Positions 8,670 through 15,440 of a DNA stretch of 19,377 nt are shown here, one piece after another. Origin of the DNA: Syntrophaceae bacterium (GTDB lineage Bacteria; Desulfobacterota; Syntrophia; Syntrophales; UBA5619); NCBI GenBank assembly GCA_919902745.1, contig CAKKRN010000084.1:1-19377 (forward strand), given 5' to 3'. Within the stretch, counting starts at the first letter, position 1; each line of letters begins with the position of its first letter. Position numbers and translations under genes: made by a program. A model generated the notes under the pieces. That model saw nothing but the letters and a program-made list of their open reading frames with translations, made no database searches and was not told where the DNA came from.

Positions 8670-8706
8670 AAAGCCGCGGTTCGGGGGAATCGGCGGCTTT
8701 TTTATT
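8670..8706 (+). terminator. intrinsic terminator hairpin 2 in the ilv leader
   Basis: The stem AAAGCCGC / GCGGCTTT has an inner GGTT / AATC extension past one bulged G and ends in a T-rich run to 8709 (TTTTTTATTTTT). It ends about 15 bases before the ilvB start. Its left arm shares AGCCGCGG with hairpin 1, which permits the competing B:C pairing. Confidence 0.75.
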
Positions 8707-8724
8707 TTTCGAAAGGAGCAACGT

Positions 8725-10383
8725 ATGGATACCATCGGTGCGGACATTGTTTTGAAAACCCTGGCGGAGGAGGGGGTGGATGTTATCTTCGGCTACCCCG
8801 GGGCCAACACGCTGCCGCTCAACGACCGCCTCGCCGACAGCCCCATCCGGCACTACCTGATGCGTCACGAGCAGGCGGCGGCCCATGCCGCCGACGGCTA
8901 CGCCCGGGCGACCGGGAAGGTGGGTGTTTGCCTCTCCACCTCGGGTCCCGGCGCCACCAACATGGTCACCGGAATCGCCACCGCCTACATGGATTCGACC
9001 CCGATGGTCGCCATCACCGCCCAGGTCAACAGCGACCTCTGGGGCCGGGACGCATTCCAGGAAACCGATATCATCGGGATCACGATGCCGATCACGAAGC
9101 ACAGCTTCATGGTGCGCGATGTGAACCAGATCGCCTCCTCGCTCCGGCAGGCCTTCCAGCTCGCCAGCACCGGCAGGCCGGGCCCGGTCCTCGTGGATAT
9201 CCCGAAGGACATCCTGAGCGCCCGCTGCGGCGACCAGCCGAAAAAGGCGCCGACCGCAGCTACAAAACGGATCGCCAATCCGGAACAGATCGAGCGGATC
9301 GCCCAGGCGCTGAACCGGAGCGAGCGGCCGGTCCTGATCATCGGCGGCGGGGTCAAGCTAGGCGACGCCTGCGTCCAGATGAGTGAACTCGTGCAGCGGG
9401 CGCAAGTGCCTTTTGTGACGACGATGATGGGGATCGGTTCGGTCTCCTCCGCAAACGGCTTCAACCTCGGCTTCATCGGGACGCACGGAAACGAGCTGGC
9501 CAACCGGATGATCCACCAGTCTGACTTCATCCTCGCCCTCGGCGCCCGATTCACGGAGCGGAGCACCTCCGTCATCTCGGAGTTCGCGCCGCTGGCCACC
9601 GTCGCCCAGATCGACATCGACCCCACCTCTATCGGAAAGAACATCAAGGTGGACCTCCCCTTTGTGGGGGATATCCAGGAAGCCCTTGCGGCGCTGATCC
9701 CGCTGATCGTTCCCCGGGAGCGGGACGCATGGCTGGAACGGATCCGAACGGACCGTCAAACCCTGGAAGAGAAGCTTATCGACGGAGGCTGCGGCCAGGC
9801 GGGAACCCTGATCCGGAAGATCCAGGCCGCCATGCCAAGGGAGACGATTGTCGTCCCGGACGTGGGGCTCAACCAGATCTGGACGGTCCGCACCTGGCAG
9901 AGCCATTCCCCGCGCAGCCTGCTCACCAGCGGCGGAATGGGAACCATGGGCTTTTCCGTCCCGGCGGCGATCGGCGCCAGGGTGGGCGCCCCCGACCGGG
10001 ATGTGGTCGTGATCTGCGGCGACGGGGGTTTTTACATGAACATCCAGGAACTGGCGACGATCAGCTACTATCGACTCCCGATCAAGATCGTCGTGATCAA
10101 CAACGGCCACCTCGGAATGATCCGGCAGATGCAGGATCTCTTCTACGACGCGCGCTTCACGACAAGCGACCTGGGAGATCGCGTCGATCTGGTCGCGGTG
10201 GCCAGGGGGTTCGGCATCCCGGCGGAACGGGTGGCCGTGGACGAGGATCCGGCGGAGGCAATCGCCCGGATGGGCTCCGCCGAGGGACCCTACATGGTGG
10301 AGGCGATGGTCGATCCGGACAATTACGTCTACCCGATCATCCCGCCGGGCGCCTCCAATGTGGAGATGATTAGTGGGAAGTAG
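8725..10383 (+). CDS. ilvB: acetolactate synthase large (catalytic) subunit
   Basis: This thiamine-diphosphate enzyme condenses two pyruvates to acetolactate (valine/leucine) or pyruvate with 2-oxobutyrate (isoleucine) in the cytoplasm. The 552-residue protein has the catalytic Glu49 in RHEQAAAHAADGYAR, STSGPGATN (71-79), a central FAD-binding-type domain (GARFTERST region), and the C-terminal ThDP/Mg motif GDGG (432-435) running to NN (459-460). An AAAGGAG ribosome binding site precedes the ATG. ilvN follows within 25 bases, confirming an anabolic AHAS and not a catabolic acetolactate synthase. Two positions known for inhibitor tolerance in plant AHAS are naturally changed (Asn102, Met469). 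The leader attenuator lies just upstream. Confidence 0.96.
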   Translation: MDTIGADIVLKTLAEEGVDVIFGYPGANTLPLNDRLADSPIRHYLMRHEQAAAHAADGYARATGKVGVCLSTSGPGATNMVTGIATAYMDSTPMVAITAQVNSDLWGRDAFQETDIIGITMPITKHSFMVRDVNQIASSLRQAFQLASTGRPGPVLVDIPKDILSARCGDQPKKAPTAATKRIANPEQIERIAQALNRSERPVLIIGGGVKLGDACVQMSELVQRAQVPFVTTMMGIGSVSSANGFNLGFIGTHGNELANRMIHQSDFILALGARFTERSTSVISEFAPLATVAQIDIDPTSIGKNIKVDLPFVGDIQEALAALIPLIVPRERDAWLERIRTDRQTLEEKLIDGGCGQAGTLIRKIQAAMPRETIVVPDVGLNQIWTVRTWQSHSPRSLLTSGGMGTMGFSVPAAIGARVGAPDRDVVVICGDGGFYMNIQELATISYYRLPIKIVVINNGHLGMIRQMQDLFYDARFTTSDLGDRVDLVAVARGFGIPAERVAVDEDPAEAIARMGSAEGPYMVEAMVDPDNYVYPIIPPGASNVEMISGK

Positions 10384-10408
10384 GGGGAGGAAAAGAAAGG
10401 AAAAGAAT

Positions 10409-10903
10409 ATGGCCATTGAAGAACATATCATTTCGCTGCTCGTGAACAACCAGCCGGGGGTCCTCTCGCGGATCGCCGGCGTCTTCAGCAGCCGGGGCTA
10501 CAACATCCGGAGCCTCTGCGTCGCCGAGACGACGAATCCGGAGGTCTCCCGGATCACGCTGACCAGCCGGGCGGAGAGCGACTTCACGGAAAAGATCAAG
10601 AAACAGTTGGACAAGCTGGTCGATGTCATCTCGGTGACCGATTTCACCGGCGCCCCGGCCGTCCAGCGCGAGCTGATGCTCATCAGCCTCCGTCTCACGC
10701 CGGAAAACCGGAAGGAGGTGCTCCGGGCGATCGACCTCTTCGGCTGCCGGGTCGTCGCGATGAGCGAGGAGTGCCTCATCATGGAGATCACGGCCAACAA
10801 GGACAAGACGGCGGCGATCCTGAAGTATTTCGAGCCGTTCGGCGTGGTGGAGATGAACCGGACCGGCGCGATCGCCGTCTTCCGCCAGGCGCGGGAGGGA
10901 TGA
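10409..10903 (+). CDS. ilvN: acetolactate synthase small (regulatory) subunit
   Basis: This is the regulatory partner of IlvB, which stimulates catalysis and confers feedback inhibition by valine. The 164-residue protein, the normal IlvH/IlvN length, begins with an ACT domain (IISLLVNNQPGVLSRIAG, then FSSRGYNIRSL, residues about 5-35) and continues with the conserved C-terminal domain (ELMLISLRL, FGCRVV, GAIAVFR). The ATG at 10409 follows AAGGAAAAGA; an upstream in-frame codon at 10373 would overlap ilvB and lacks support. It is 25 bases downstream of ilvB and in the same transcript. Confidence 0.96.
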   Translation: MAIEEHIISLLVNNQPGVLSRIAGVFSSRGYNIRSLCVAETTNPEVSRITLTSRAESDFTEKIKKQLDKLVDVISVTDFTGAPAVQRELMLISLRLTPENRKEVLRAIDLFGCRVVAMSEECLIMEITANKDKTAAILKYFEPFGVVEMNRTGAIAVFRQAREG

Positions 10904-10935
10904 GGGTTCCCGCCGCAAGCAGCGGGGTATTGGAT

Positions 10936-11048
10936 GTCATTCCGTGCTTGACATGCAGCCTGCCCCGTACCCGATACGGGGGAATCCAGTTTCCTAATCC
11001 TGGATTCCCGCTCCCCGCCTCTGCGGGGACAAACTTCGCGGGAATGAC
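10936..11048. repeat. dispersed dyad repeat, GTCATTCC...GGAATGAC type
   Basis: The ends GTCATTCC (10936-10943) and GGAATGAC (11041-11048) are inverted copies. Inner arms GGAATCCAG (10981-10989) and CTGGATTCC are also complementary, and a small CCCCGTAC / GATACGGGG hairpin sits inside the left half. Repeats of this pattern are widespread between genes in many Proteobacteria. Related, more diverged pieces lie at 11136-11162 and 14290-14385. Confidence 0.75.
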
Positions 11049-11064
11049 GTGAGCGAGGCAAGAC

Positions 11065-11133
11065 TGTAGGGGGCGTTAGGCGGAAGCCGTAACGCACCAA
11101 TAAAAGAAGCGGTGCGTCAAGACGCACCCTACA
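11065..11133. repeat. 69-base dyad element with TGTAGGG/CCCTACA ends
   Basis: Terminal inverted repeats TGTAGGGGGCGT and GACGCACCCTACA agree with about one mismatch. Inside, AACGCACC pairs with GGTGCGT around an AT-rich loop (AATAAAAGAAG). The structure is that of a small non-autonomous palindromic element. It contains no coding potential. Confidence 0.65.
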
Positions 11134-11135
11134 CA

Positions 11136-11162
11136 TGGATTCCGGGTCAAGCCCGAAATGAC
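11136..11162. repeat. fragment of the GGAATGAC-type repeat
   Basis: The sequence TGGATTCCGGGTCAAGCCCG followed by AAATGAC matches the end of the common GGATTCC...GGAATGAC repeat. It directly abuts the TGTAGGG element, suggesting that one element landed in or beside another. Confidence 0.55.
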
Positions 11163-11263
11163 AAGAGAGGCAAATTACGATTTATTACGCGGTCGTCAGG
11201 CGCAAGGGTTGTATTGTGGGCCGGGGTTTCCGGTCCCGTTTCAAATCAACAAAGGAGAAAAAC

Positions 11264-12316
11264 ATGGCAAAGATCAATTTCGGCGGTGTGTGGGAAGAGG
11301 TTGTGACCTCTGAAGAATTTACGCTGAGCCGGGCGCAGGAGGTCCTGAAGGGCGAGACGGTGGCCGTTCTCGGCTACGGCGTGCAGGGACCGGGCCAGGC
11401 CCTGAACCTGCGGGACAACGGCATCCGGGTGATCGTCGGACAGCGCGAGGGGGGTAAAACCTGGCAAAAGGCCGTCGACGACGGTTTCGTGCCGGGGAAG
11501 ACCCTTTTCCCGGTTGAAGAAGCGGCAAAAAGGGGGACGATCATCGAGTACCTGCTCTCCGACGCGGGCCAGAGTCAGATGTGGCCGACGCTCAAACCGT
11601 ACCTGACGAAGGGGAAAACCCTCTACTTCTCCCACGGGTTTTCCATTACCTACCGCAACCAGACGAACGTGATCCCGCCTTCGGACATCGACGTCGTCCT
11701 CGTCGCCCCCAAAGGTTCGGGGCGTTCGCTGCGCACCAACTTCCTCGACGGGAGCGGGATCAACTCCAGTTACGCGATCTTCCAGGACGCCTCGGGGAAG
11801 GCGACCGAGAAAACCCTCGCGCTCGGCATCGCAATCGGCTCGGGATACCTCTTCCCGACGACCTTCGAGAAGGAGGTGTTCAGCGACCTGACGGGCGAGC
11901 GGGGCGTCCTGATGGGCTGCCTGGCCGGCGTCATGGAGGCGCAGTACAACGTGCTTAGGAAAAACGGCCACAGCCCGAGCGAGGCCTTCAACGAAACCGT
12001 GGAGGAGCTGACCCAGAGCCTCATCCGCCTCGTCGCGGAAAACGGGATGGATTGGATGTATGCGAACTGCAGCACGACCGCCCAGCGGGGCGCCCTCGAC
12101 TGGAAGGGGCCCTTCCGCGACGCGGTCGCCCCGGTCTTCGACAAGCTCTACGAAAGCGTCCGTACCGGCGAGGAGACGCGGATCGTCCTGTCGGTGAACA
12201 ACGCCCCCGACTACCGCGAGAAGCTCAACGCGGAGTTGGAGATGATGAACAAAACGGAGATGTGGCAGGCCGGCGCCGCCGTCCGCGCCCTAAGGCCGGA
12301 GAACCGGAAGCGGTAA
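11264..12316 (+). CDS. ilvC: ketol-acid reductoisomerase
   Basis: IlvC isomerises and reduces acetolactate or acetohydroxybutyrate with NADPH and Mg2+, the second step of valine and isoleucine synthesis. The 350-residue class I enzyme has the Rossmann motif GYGVQG (37-42), a cofactor loop with Arg61 and Thr66, the KTLYFSHGF strand, and the metal-binding DLTGERGVLMG helix. Its sequence is closer to Bacteroidetes and yeast Ilv5-type enzymes (GPGQALNLRDNG, VAPKGSGRSLRT, INSSYAIFQD, STTAQRGALDW, LRPENRK at the end) than to the usual proteobacterial class I form. The ATG follows AAAGGAG. It is separated from ilvN by repeats but is in the same orientation and pathway. Confidence 0.97.
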   Translation: MAKINFGGVWEEVVTSEEFTLSRAQEVLKGETVAVLGYGVQGPGQALNLRDNGIRVIVGQREGGKTWQKAVDDGFVPGKTLFPVEEAAKRGTIIEYLLSDAGQSQMWPTLKPYLTKGKTLYFSHGFSITYRNQTNVIPPSDIDVVLVAPKGSGRSLRTNFLDGSGINSSYAIFQDASGKATEKTLALGIAIGSGYLFPTTFEKEVFSDLTGERGVLMGCLAGVMEAQYNVLRKNGHSPSEAFNETVEELTQSLIRLVAENGMDWMYANCSTTAQRGALDWKGPFRDAVAPVFDKLYESVRTGEETRIVLSVNNAPDYREKLNAELEMMNKTEMWQAGAAVRALRPENRKR

Positions 12317-12321
12317 AATTT

Positions 12322-12361
12322 GGCGCCCCTCTGTTTTGATCGCAGAGGGGTGCCCGGTTTT
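12322..12361 (+). terminator. terminator after ilvC (possibly bidirectional)
   Basis: A 12-pair stem GGCGCCCCTCTG / CAGAGGGGTGCC (one G-U pair) with loop TTTTGATCG begins six bases after the ilvC stop. It is followed by CGGTTTT on the plus strand and by AAATTTT on the minus strand. It could therefore close both the ilv operon and the converging acyltransferase operon. Confidence 0.75.
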
Positions 12362-12464
12362 CCGCTGTCTCACGGCCGGGTCTTCATCCCCCGGCTGGAA
12401 ATCGGCGGCAGATTGTTTCTGCACGTCGGAACGGCCAACCTGATCGACGGGGAACTGGAGGGCC

Positions 12465-13400
12465 TCAGGTTGCCGAGCAGCCCCGGCGGTACTTCTCGTC
12501 GAGCATCCCTTCGATGCTTGACATGACGATCCGCGTCACCCCTTCGAACTGCTCCCGGTAGCGCTGCTGCGATTCCCGGGAGAAGAGACGGAACGGTTCG
12601 TGGATCCGGTACTCCTTGAGCCGGTCGTGCACGGAGAGCGGTTCGCCGATCCGGTAGGTGATCCGGCCGCTTTTCGCAAAGGGAAGGCTCCCGGTATAGA
12701 CCTCTTCGGAGTTGTTGCAGGCGACGGGGACAATCCGCTTTTCCGTGTGCAGGGCGAGCTGGGCGAGGCCGGTCCGCCCCTCGGCCAGCGTCACCGAGCG
12801 GGTGCCCTCCGGAAAGATGATCAGGTTGAGCTGCTTCTCGCAGAGGGCGATCCGGCTCAATTCCGCAACCTTCTCCATCACCGCTTCGTAATAGCCCCGG
12901 ATAAACTCCGCAAACTGCTCGCCCATCGCCTGGATCGCCTCGACGGCAGCGCGCTCCTGCGGCCCCGCCTCGGCGAGACGGCCGTCGATCATGTCTTTGA
13001 CGGCACGGTAGAGCCCTTTGTCCATCTTGTGGTTGAACTTCTTCCGGTAAAACTCCTCGATGAGATACCCCATCGACGGCACCGGGATGAGGTTGCAGAG
13101 GTCGAGCCCCTTCGCCAGGAACGCGTTCTTGTAGTATTTGGCCTTCACCCAGACGGTCGTGAACGGGAATTCCCGCATTTTCAACAGCTTGTACTGGAAG
13201 GGCCAGTAGTTGAACCGGTCCGTGTGGTTCATCGCAAAGATCACGCTCTCCCCGCGCGGGATCCGTTCGGCATTTTCGATCCGGATGTCCACCTTCGCGA
13301 AGAGACGGTAGTTCGGCAGAAGCAGTAAATTCGCCACGATCAACTGGCCGAACGGGTGGGAGCCCAGCTTTATTTTCTTCAGATATTCGATATCGATCAT
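12465..13400 (-). CDS. PlsC-like lysophospholipid/glycerol-phosphate acyltransferase
   Basis: The 311-residue protein belongs to the 1-acyl-glycerol-3-phosphate acyltransferase superfamily, membrane-associated enzymes that transfer acyl chains to lysolipids. Motif III is canonical (FPEGTRS, 196-202) and IVPVAC matches motif IV. Motif I reads NHTDRFN, so the HX4D catalytic Asp is replaced by Asn64, with an Asp at 61. The stretch between motifs I and III is about 137 residues, much longer than in PlsC. It may therefore act on an unusual acceptor or be a divergent subgroup. Two consecutive ATGs follow AAGGAGGG; the second (13398-13400) has the better spacing. It ends the minus-strand LPS gene run, which suggests envelope-lipid work. 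Confidence 0.85.
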   Translation of the reverse strand: MIDIEYLKKIKLGSHPFGQLIVANLLLLPNYRLFAKVDIRIENAERIPRGESVIFAMNHTDRFNYWPFQYKLLKMREFPFTTVWVKAKYYKNAFLAKGLDLCNLIPVPSMGYLIEEFYRKKFNHKMDKGLYRAVKDMIDGRLAEAGPQERAAVEAIQAMGEQFAEFIRGYYEAVMEKVAELSRIALCEKQLNLIIFPEGTRSVTLAEGRTGLAQLALHTEKRIVPVACNNSEEVYTGSLPFAKSGRITYRIGEPLSVHDRLKEYRIHEPFRLFSRESQQRYREQFEGVTRIVMSSIEGMLDEKYRRGCSAT

Positions 13401-13413
13401 CATTCCCTCCTTG

Positions 13414-13448
13414 GGATGGGGACATGATGCCGCATCGTGTCCCCATCC
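13414..13448. repeat. palindrome, ATGGGGACAnGATGC family (copy 2)
   Basis: Arms GGATGGGGACATGATGC (13414-13430) and GCATCGTGTCCCCATCC (13432-13448) pair over 17 positions with one T-G wobble around a single C. The core is the same as in the palindrome between tatA and tatC. It lies between kdsB and the acyltransferase gene. No flanking direct repeat is evident. Confidence 0.8.
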
Positions 13449-13494
13449 AGCCCTATCTATTTTCAGCCGCAATGAATTAGGGCGCCTTCCCTAT

Positions 13495-14247
13495 TTATTG
13501 CGGCTCTTCCCCGTTAAGCAGCCGCCGGACCCGCTCCAACTCCTGGGGGGTATCCACCTCGACGGAGTCGTGCGGGGTGACGACCACCTTGATCCGATAG
13601 CCGTGTTCGAGCGCGCGGAGCTGTTCGAGCGCCTCCAGGCGCTCCAGGACCCCCTCGGTCAGAGAGGTGAAGGTGCGCAGAAAATCACGGCGGTAGGCGT
13701 AGATCCCGTGGTGCTTGAAGTATTCAACCTTCTTCCCGGGGTCGCGGACGAACGGGATCGTGGCGCGGGAGAAGTAGAGAGCGAAATGGTCATGGTCGAA
13801 GACGACCTTGACAGCGTTCGGGTGGGTGATCTCCTCGTCGAGGACGATCCGGTAGATCAGCGTGGACATCGGAACGGCAGCGTCCGCCAGGAGCGGCCCG
13901 ACCACCTCGTCCACCTGGACCGGCTCGAAGAGGGGCTGATCGCCCTGGATGTTGACGACGATATCGTCATCCCGAAGCCCCATCGTCTCGACCGCCTCGG
14001 CGATCCGGTCCGTTCCGGAGCGGTGGCGGGGCGAGGTCATCACCGCCCGGCCGCCGAAGGCCGCAACCGCATGGAAGATCCGTTCGTCGTCGGTCGCCAC
14101 GGCAGCGAAGGAGACGGTCTTTGCCCGGAGAACCCTCTCGTAGACATGTTGAATCATCGGCTTCCCGCAGAGGTCGGCGAGCGGCTTGCCGGGAAAGCGG
14201 GTCGATTCGTAGCGGGACGGAATGATGCAGACAACCTGGACGGACAT
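13495..14247 (-). CDS. kdsB: 3-deoxy-manno-octulosonate (Kdo/Kdo8N) cytidylyltransferase
   Basis: KdsB activates Kdo with CTP to CMP-Kdo, the donor for attachment to lipid A. The 250-residue protein has the CTP-binding start IIPSRYESTRFPGKPL, GKPMIQHVYERV, the HRSGTDRIAEA motif, NIQGDQP (metal site) and HHGIYAYRRDFL, all typical of the family, and a normal length. Neighbouring kdnA-like and dehydrogenase genes raise the possibility that the true substrate is 8-amino-Kdo, as known for the Shewanella homologue, but residues alone do not decide it. The ATG at 14247 lies about 160 bases from hldD, with a degenerate repeat between them. Confidence 0.95.
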   Translation of the reverse strand: MSVQVVCIIPSRYESTRFPGKPLADLCGKPMIQHVYERVLRAKTVSFAAVATDDERIFHAVAAFGGRAVMTSPRHRSGTDRIAEAVETMGLRDDDIVVNIQGDQPLFEPVQVDEVVGPLLADAAVPMSTLIYRIVLDEEITHPNAVKVVFDHDHFALYFSRATIPFVRDPGKKVEYFKHHGIYAYRRDFLRTFTSLTEGVLERLEALEQLRALEHGYRIKVVVTPHDSVEVDTPQELERVRRLLNGEEPQ

Positions 14248-14289
14248 GATTGTTTTCCTGAAAACCTTAATTTTTCTAAATCATCGCGA

Positions 14290-14385
14290 TAGGGTCCTCC
14301 CTGCGAAAGCAGAAATCCGGTCTTCTCAGCGGCTTCATGGATTCCTGCTGGAATTTACCCGCGCGAAAGTGGGGGCGGGAATGAC
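14290..14385. repeat. degenerate GGAATGAC-type dispersed repeat
   Basis: The region between hldD and kdsB has CCCTGCGAAAGCAGAAATCC at the left, TGGATTCCTGCTGGAA in the middle and GCGGGAATGAC at the right end. This is a diverged copy of the dyad repeat found between ilvN and ilvC. No ORF is credible here. Confidence 0.55.
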
Positions 14386-14407
14386 GCAAGAGCAGGAATG
14401 GCACTCC

Positions 14408-15379
14408 TTACAAATAGGGATCGGCCGCGAGGAGGTGCCTCTTGACGTAATCCGCCGTCGCCTCCTCCAGCGGACGAAACGCGGTCGGGCAGCCGGCGGC
14501 GCGGAGTTTCTCCATCCGCGCCTCGGTGAAATACTGGTACTGCCCCCGGATCGCCTCGGGCATCTCGATGTATTCGATCTGCGGCGGAAGGCCGAGTGCG
14601 GCAAAGACCGCCCCGATCAGATCGTTCCAGGTCCGCGCCTTTCCCGTTCCAAGGTTGAAGATCCCGTTCGCCTCCTTGTGGTTCAGAAGCCACCAGAGCA
14701 CATCGACGCAATCCTTGACGTAGACGAAGTCCCGCTTCTGGCCGCCGTCGGGATATTCCGGTTTGCAGGATTTGAAAAGCCTCACCCTTCCCGTTTCGCG
14801 GATCTGGTGGAACGCCTTGAAGATCACGCTCGTCATGTCGCCCTTGTGGTACTCGTTCGGGCCGAAAACGTTGAAGAACTTGATCCCGGCGACGCGGTCC
14901 GCGATCCGCTCGCGGAGGACCTTCAGGTCGAAGAGCTGTTTGGAGTAGCCGTACATGTTGATCGGGCGGAGGAGGAGGCTGGTTTCATCGTCGTCGGAGA
15001 AACCCTGCGCGCCGTCGCCGTAGGTCGCCGCGGAGCCGGCGTAGATGAACCGGACCCCGTGCCCGATGGCCCAGTCCGCAAGGCGGCAGGTGTAGCGGAA
15101 ATTGTTCTCCATCAGGTAGTCGGCGTCCCGCTCCGTCGTCGAGGAGCAGGCCCCCATGTGGATGATCGCCTCGACGGGGAACGGAACTTGCTCCGCCTCG
15201 ACCATCCCGAAGAAGACCGCCTTGTGGAGATAGTCGGCGTACCGGCGCTTGACGAGGTTCTGCCACTTCCCGGACGTCTCCAGCTCGTCGACGATAACGA
15301 TGTCGCCGATCCCCTCCGCGTTCAGCTTCGCAACGAAGGCGCTCCCGATGAACCCGGCGCCGCCGGTCACAACGATCAT
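14408..15379 (-). CDS. hldD: ADP-L-glycero-D-manno-heptose 6-epimerase
   Basis: HldD inverts C6 of ADP-D-glycero-manno-heptose to give the L,D form used for the LPS inner core. The 323-residue short-chain dehydrogenase/epimerase starts MIVVTGGAGFIGS (NADP-binding), has Ser116 in YAGSAATYG, Tyr143 and Lys147 in MYGYSK, and the HldD signature FGPNEYHKGDMTSV (172-185). I chose the ATG at 15379 because the nucleotide-binding strand begins there and GAGGGAG lies nine bases upstream; the frame extends nine codons further without support. It sits 61 bases after the aminotransferase and upstream of kdsB, in keeping with an inner-core LPS operon. Confidence 0.95.
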   Translation of the reverse strand: MIVVTGGAGFIGSAFVAKLNAEGIGDIVIVDELETSGKWQNLVKRRYADYLHKAVFFGMVEAEQVPFPVEAIIHMGACSSTTERDADYLMENNFRYTCRLADWAIGHGVRFIYAGSAATYGDGAQGFSDDDETSLLLRPINMYGYSKQLFDLKVLRERIADRVAGIKFFNVFGPNEYHKGDMTSVIFKAFHQIRETGRVRLFKSCKPEYPDGGQKRDFVYVKDCVDVLWWLLNHKEANGIFNLGTGKARTWNDLIGAVFAALGLPPQIEYIEMPEAIRGQYQYFTEARMEKLRAAGCPTAFRPLEEATADYVKRHLLAADPYL

Positions 15380-15440
15380 GTTTCCGACTCCCTCATATTC
15401 CCCCACAGCCGTGAATCATTCTGTTCCGGAAGCGCACCCC

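Larger units (their letters stand above)
8583..8706 (+). promoter_or_regulatory. ilv transcription attenuator (alternative RNA structures)
   Basis: Arms A (8627-8637), B (8645-8655), C (8672-8679) and D (8693-8700) can pair as A:B and C:D, each followed by a U-run. B and C are also complementary (CCGCGGCT with AGCCGCGG, perfect over 8). The end of the leader ORF (8583-8603) can pair with 8618-8638, starting with seven perfect pairs (CGTCTTT with AAAGACG), and would thereby hide arm A. A ribosome stalled on the Leu/Val codons would leave that last arm free and favour B:C (read-through); a ribosome reaching the stop codon would mask it and favour both terminators. The pairings are visible; the regulatory logic is inferred from known ilv attenuators. 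Confidence 0.72.
10904..11263. other. 360-base intergenic region filled with repeat elements
   Basis: No gene is visible between ilvN and ilvC. The space is occupied by a GTCATTCC...GGAATGAC dyad (10936-11048), a TGTAGGG...CCCTACA dyad (11065-11133) and a second fragment of the first type (11136-11162). The last 100 bases lead to the ilvC ribosome binding site AAAGGAG (11251-11257). A promoter for ilvC within this tail is possible but I see no strong boxes. Confidence 0.7.

Noticed and set aside
8627..8706. Tandem hairpins as a T-box or other riboswitch
   Set aside because: No T-box motif or known aptamer core was seen, while a translated Leu/Val/Ile-rich leader ORF explains the structure better.
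10373..10408. Upstream start for ilvN at 10373
   Set aside because: It overlaps the ilvB end, has no ribosome binding site, and would add residues absent from the family.
10904..11263. CRISPR-like array between ilvN and ilvC
   Set aside because: The repeats are inverted, of different families and not regularly spaced; no cas genes are present.
13411..14292. 293-codon plus-strand frame across kdsB
   Set aside because: It begins inside a palindrome and is antisense to an unmistakable kdsB.
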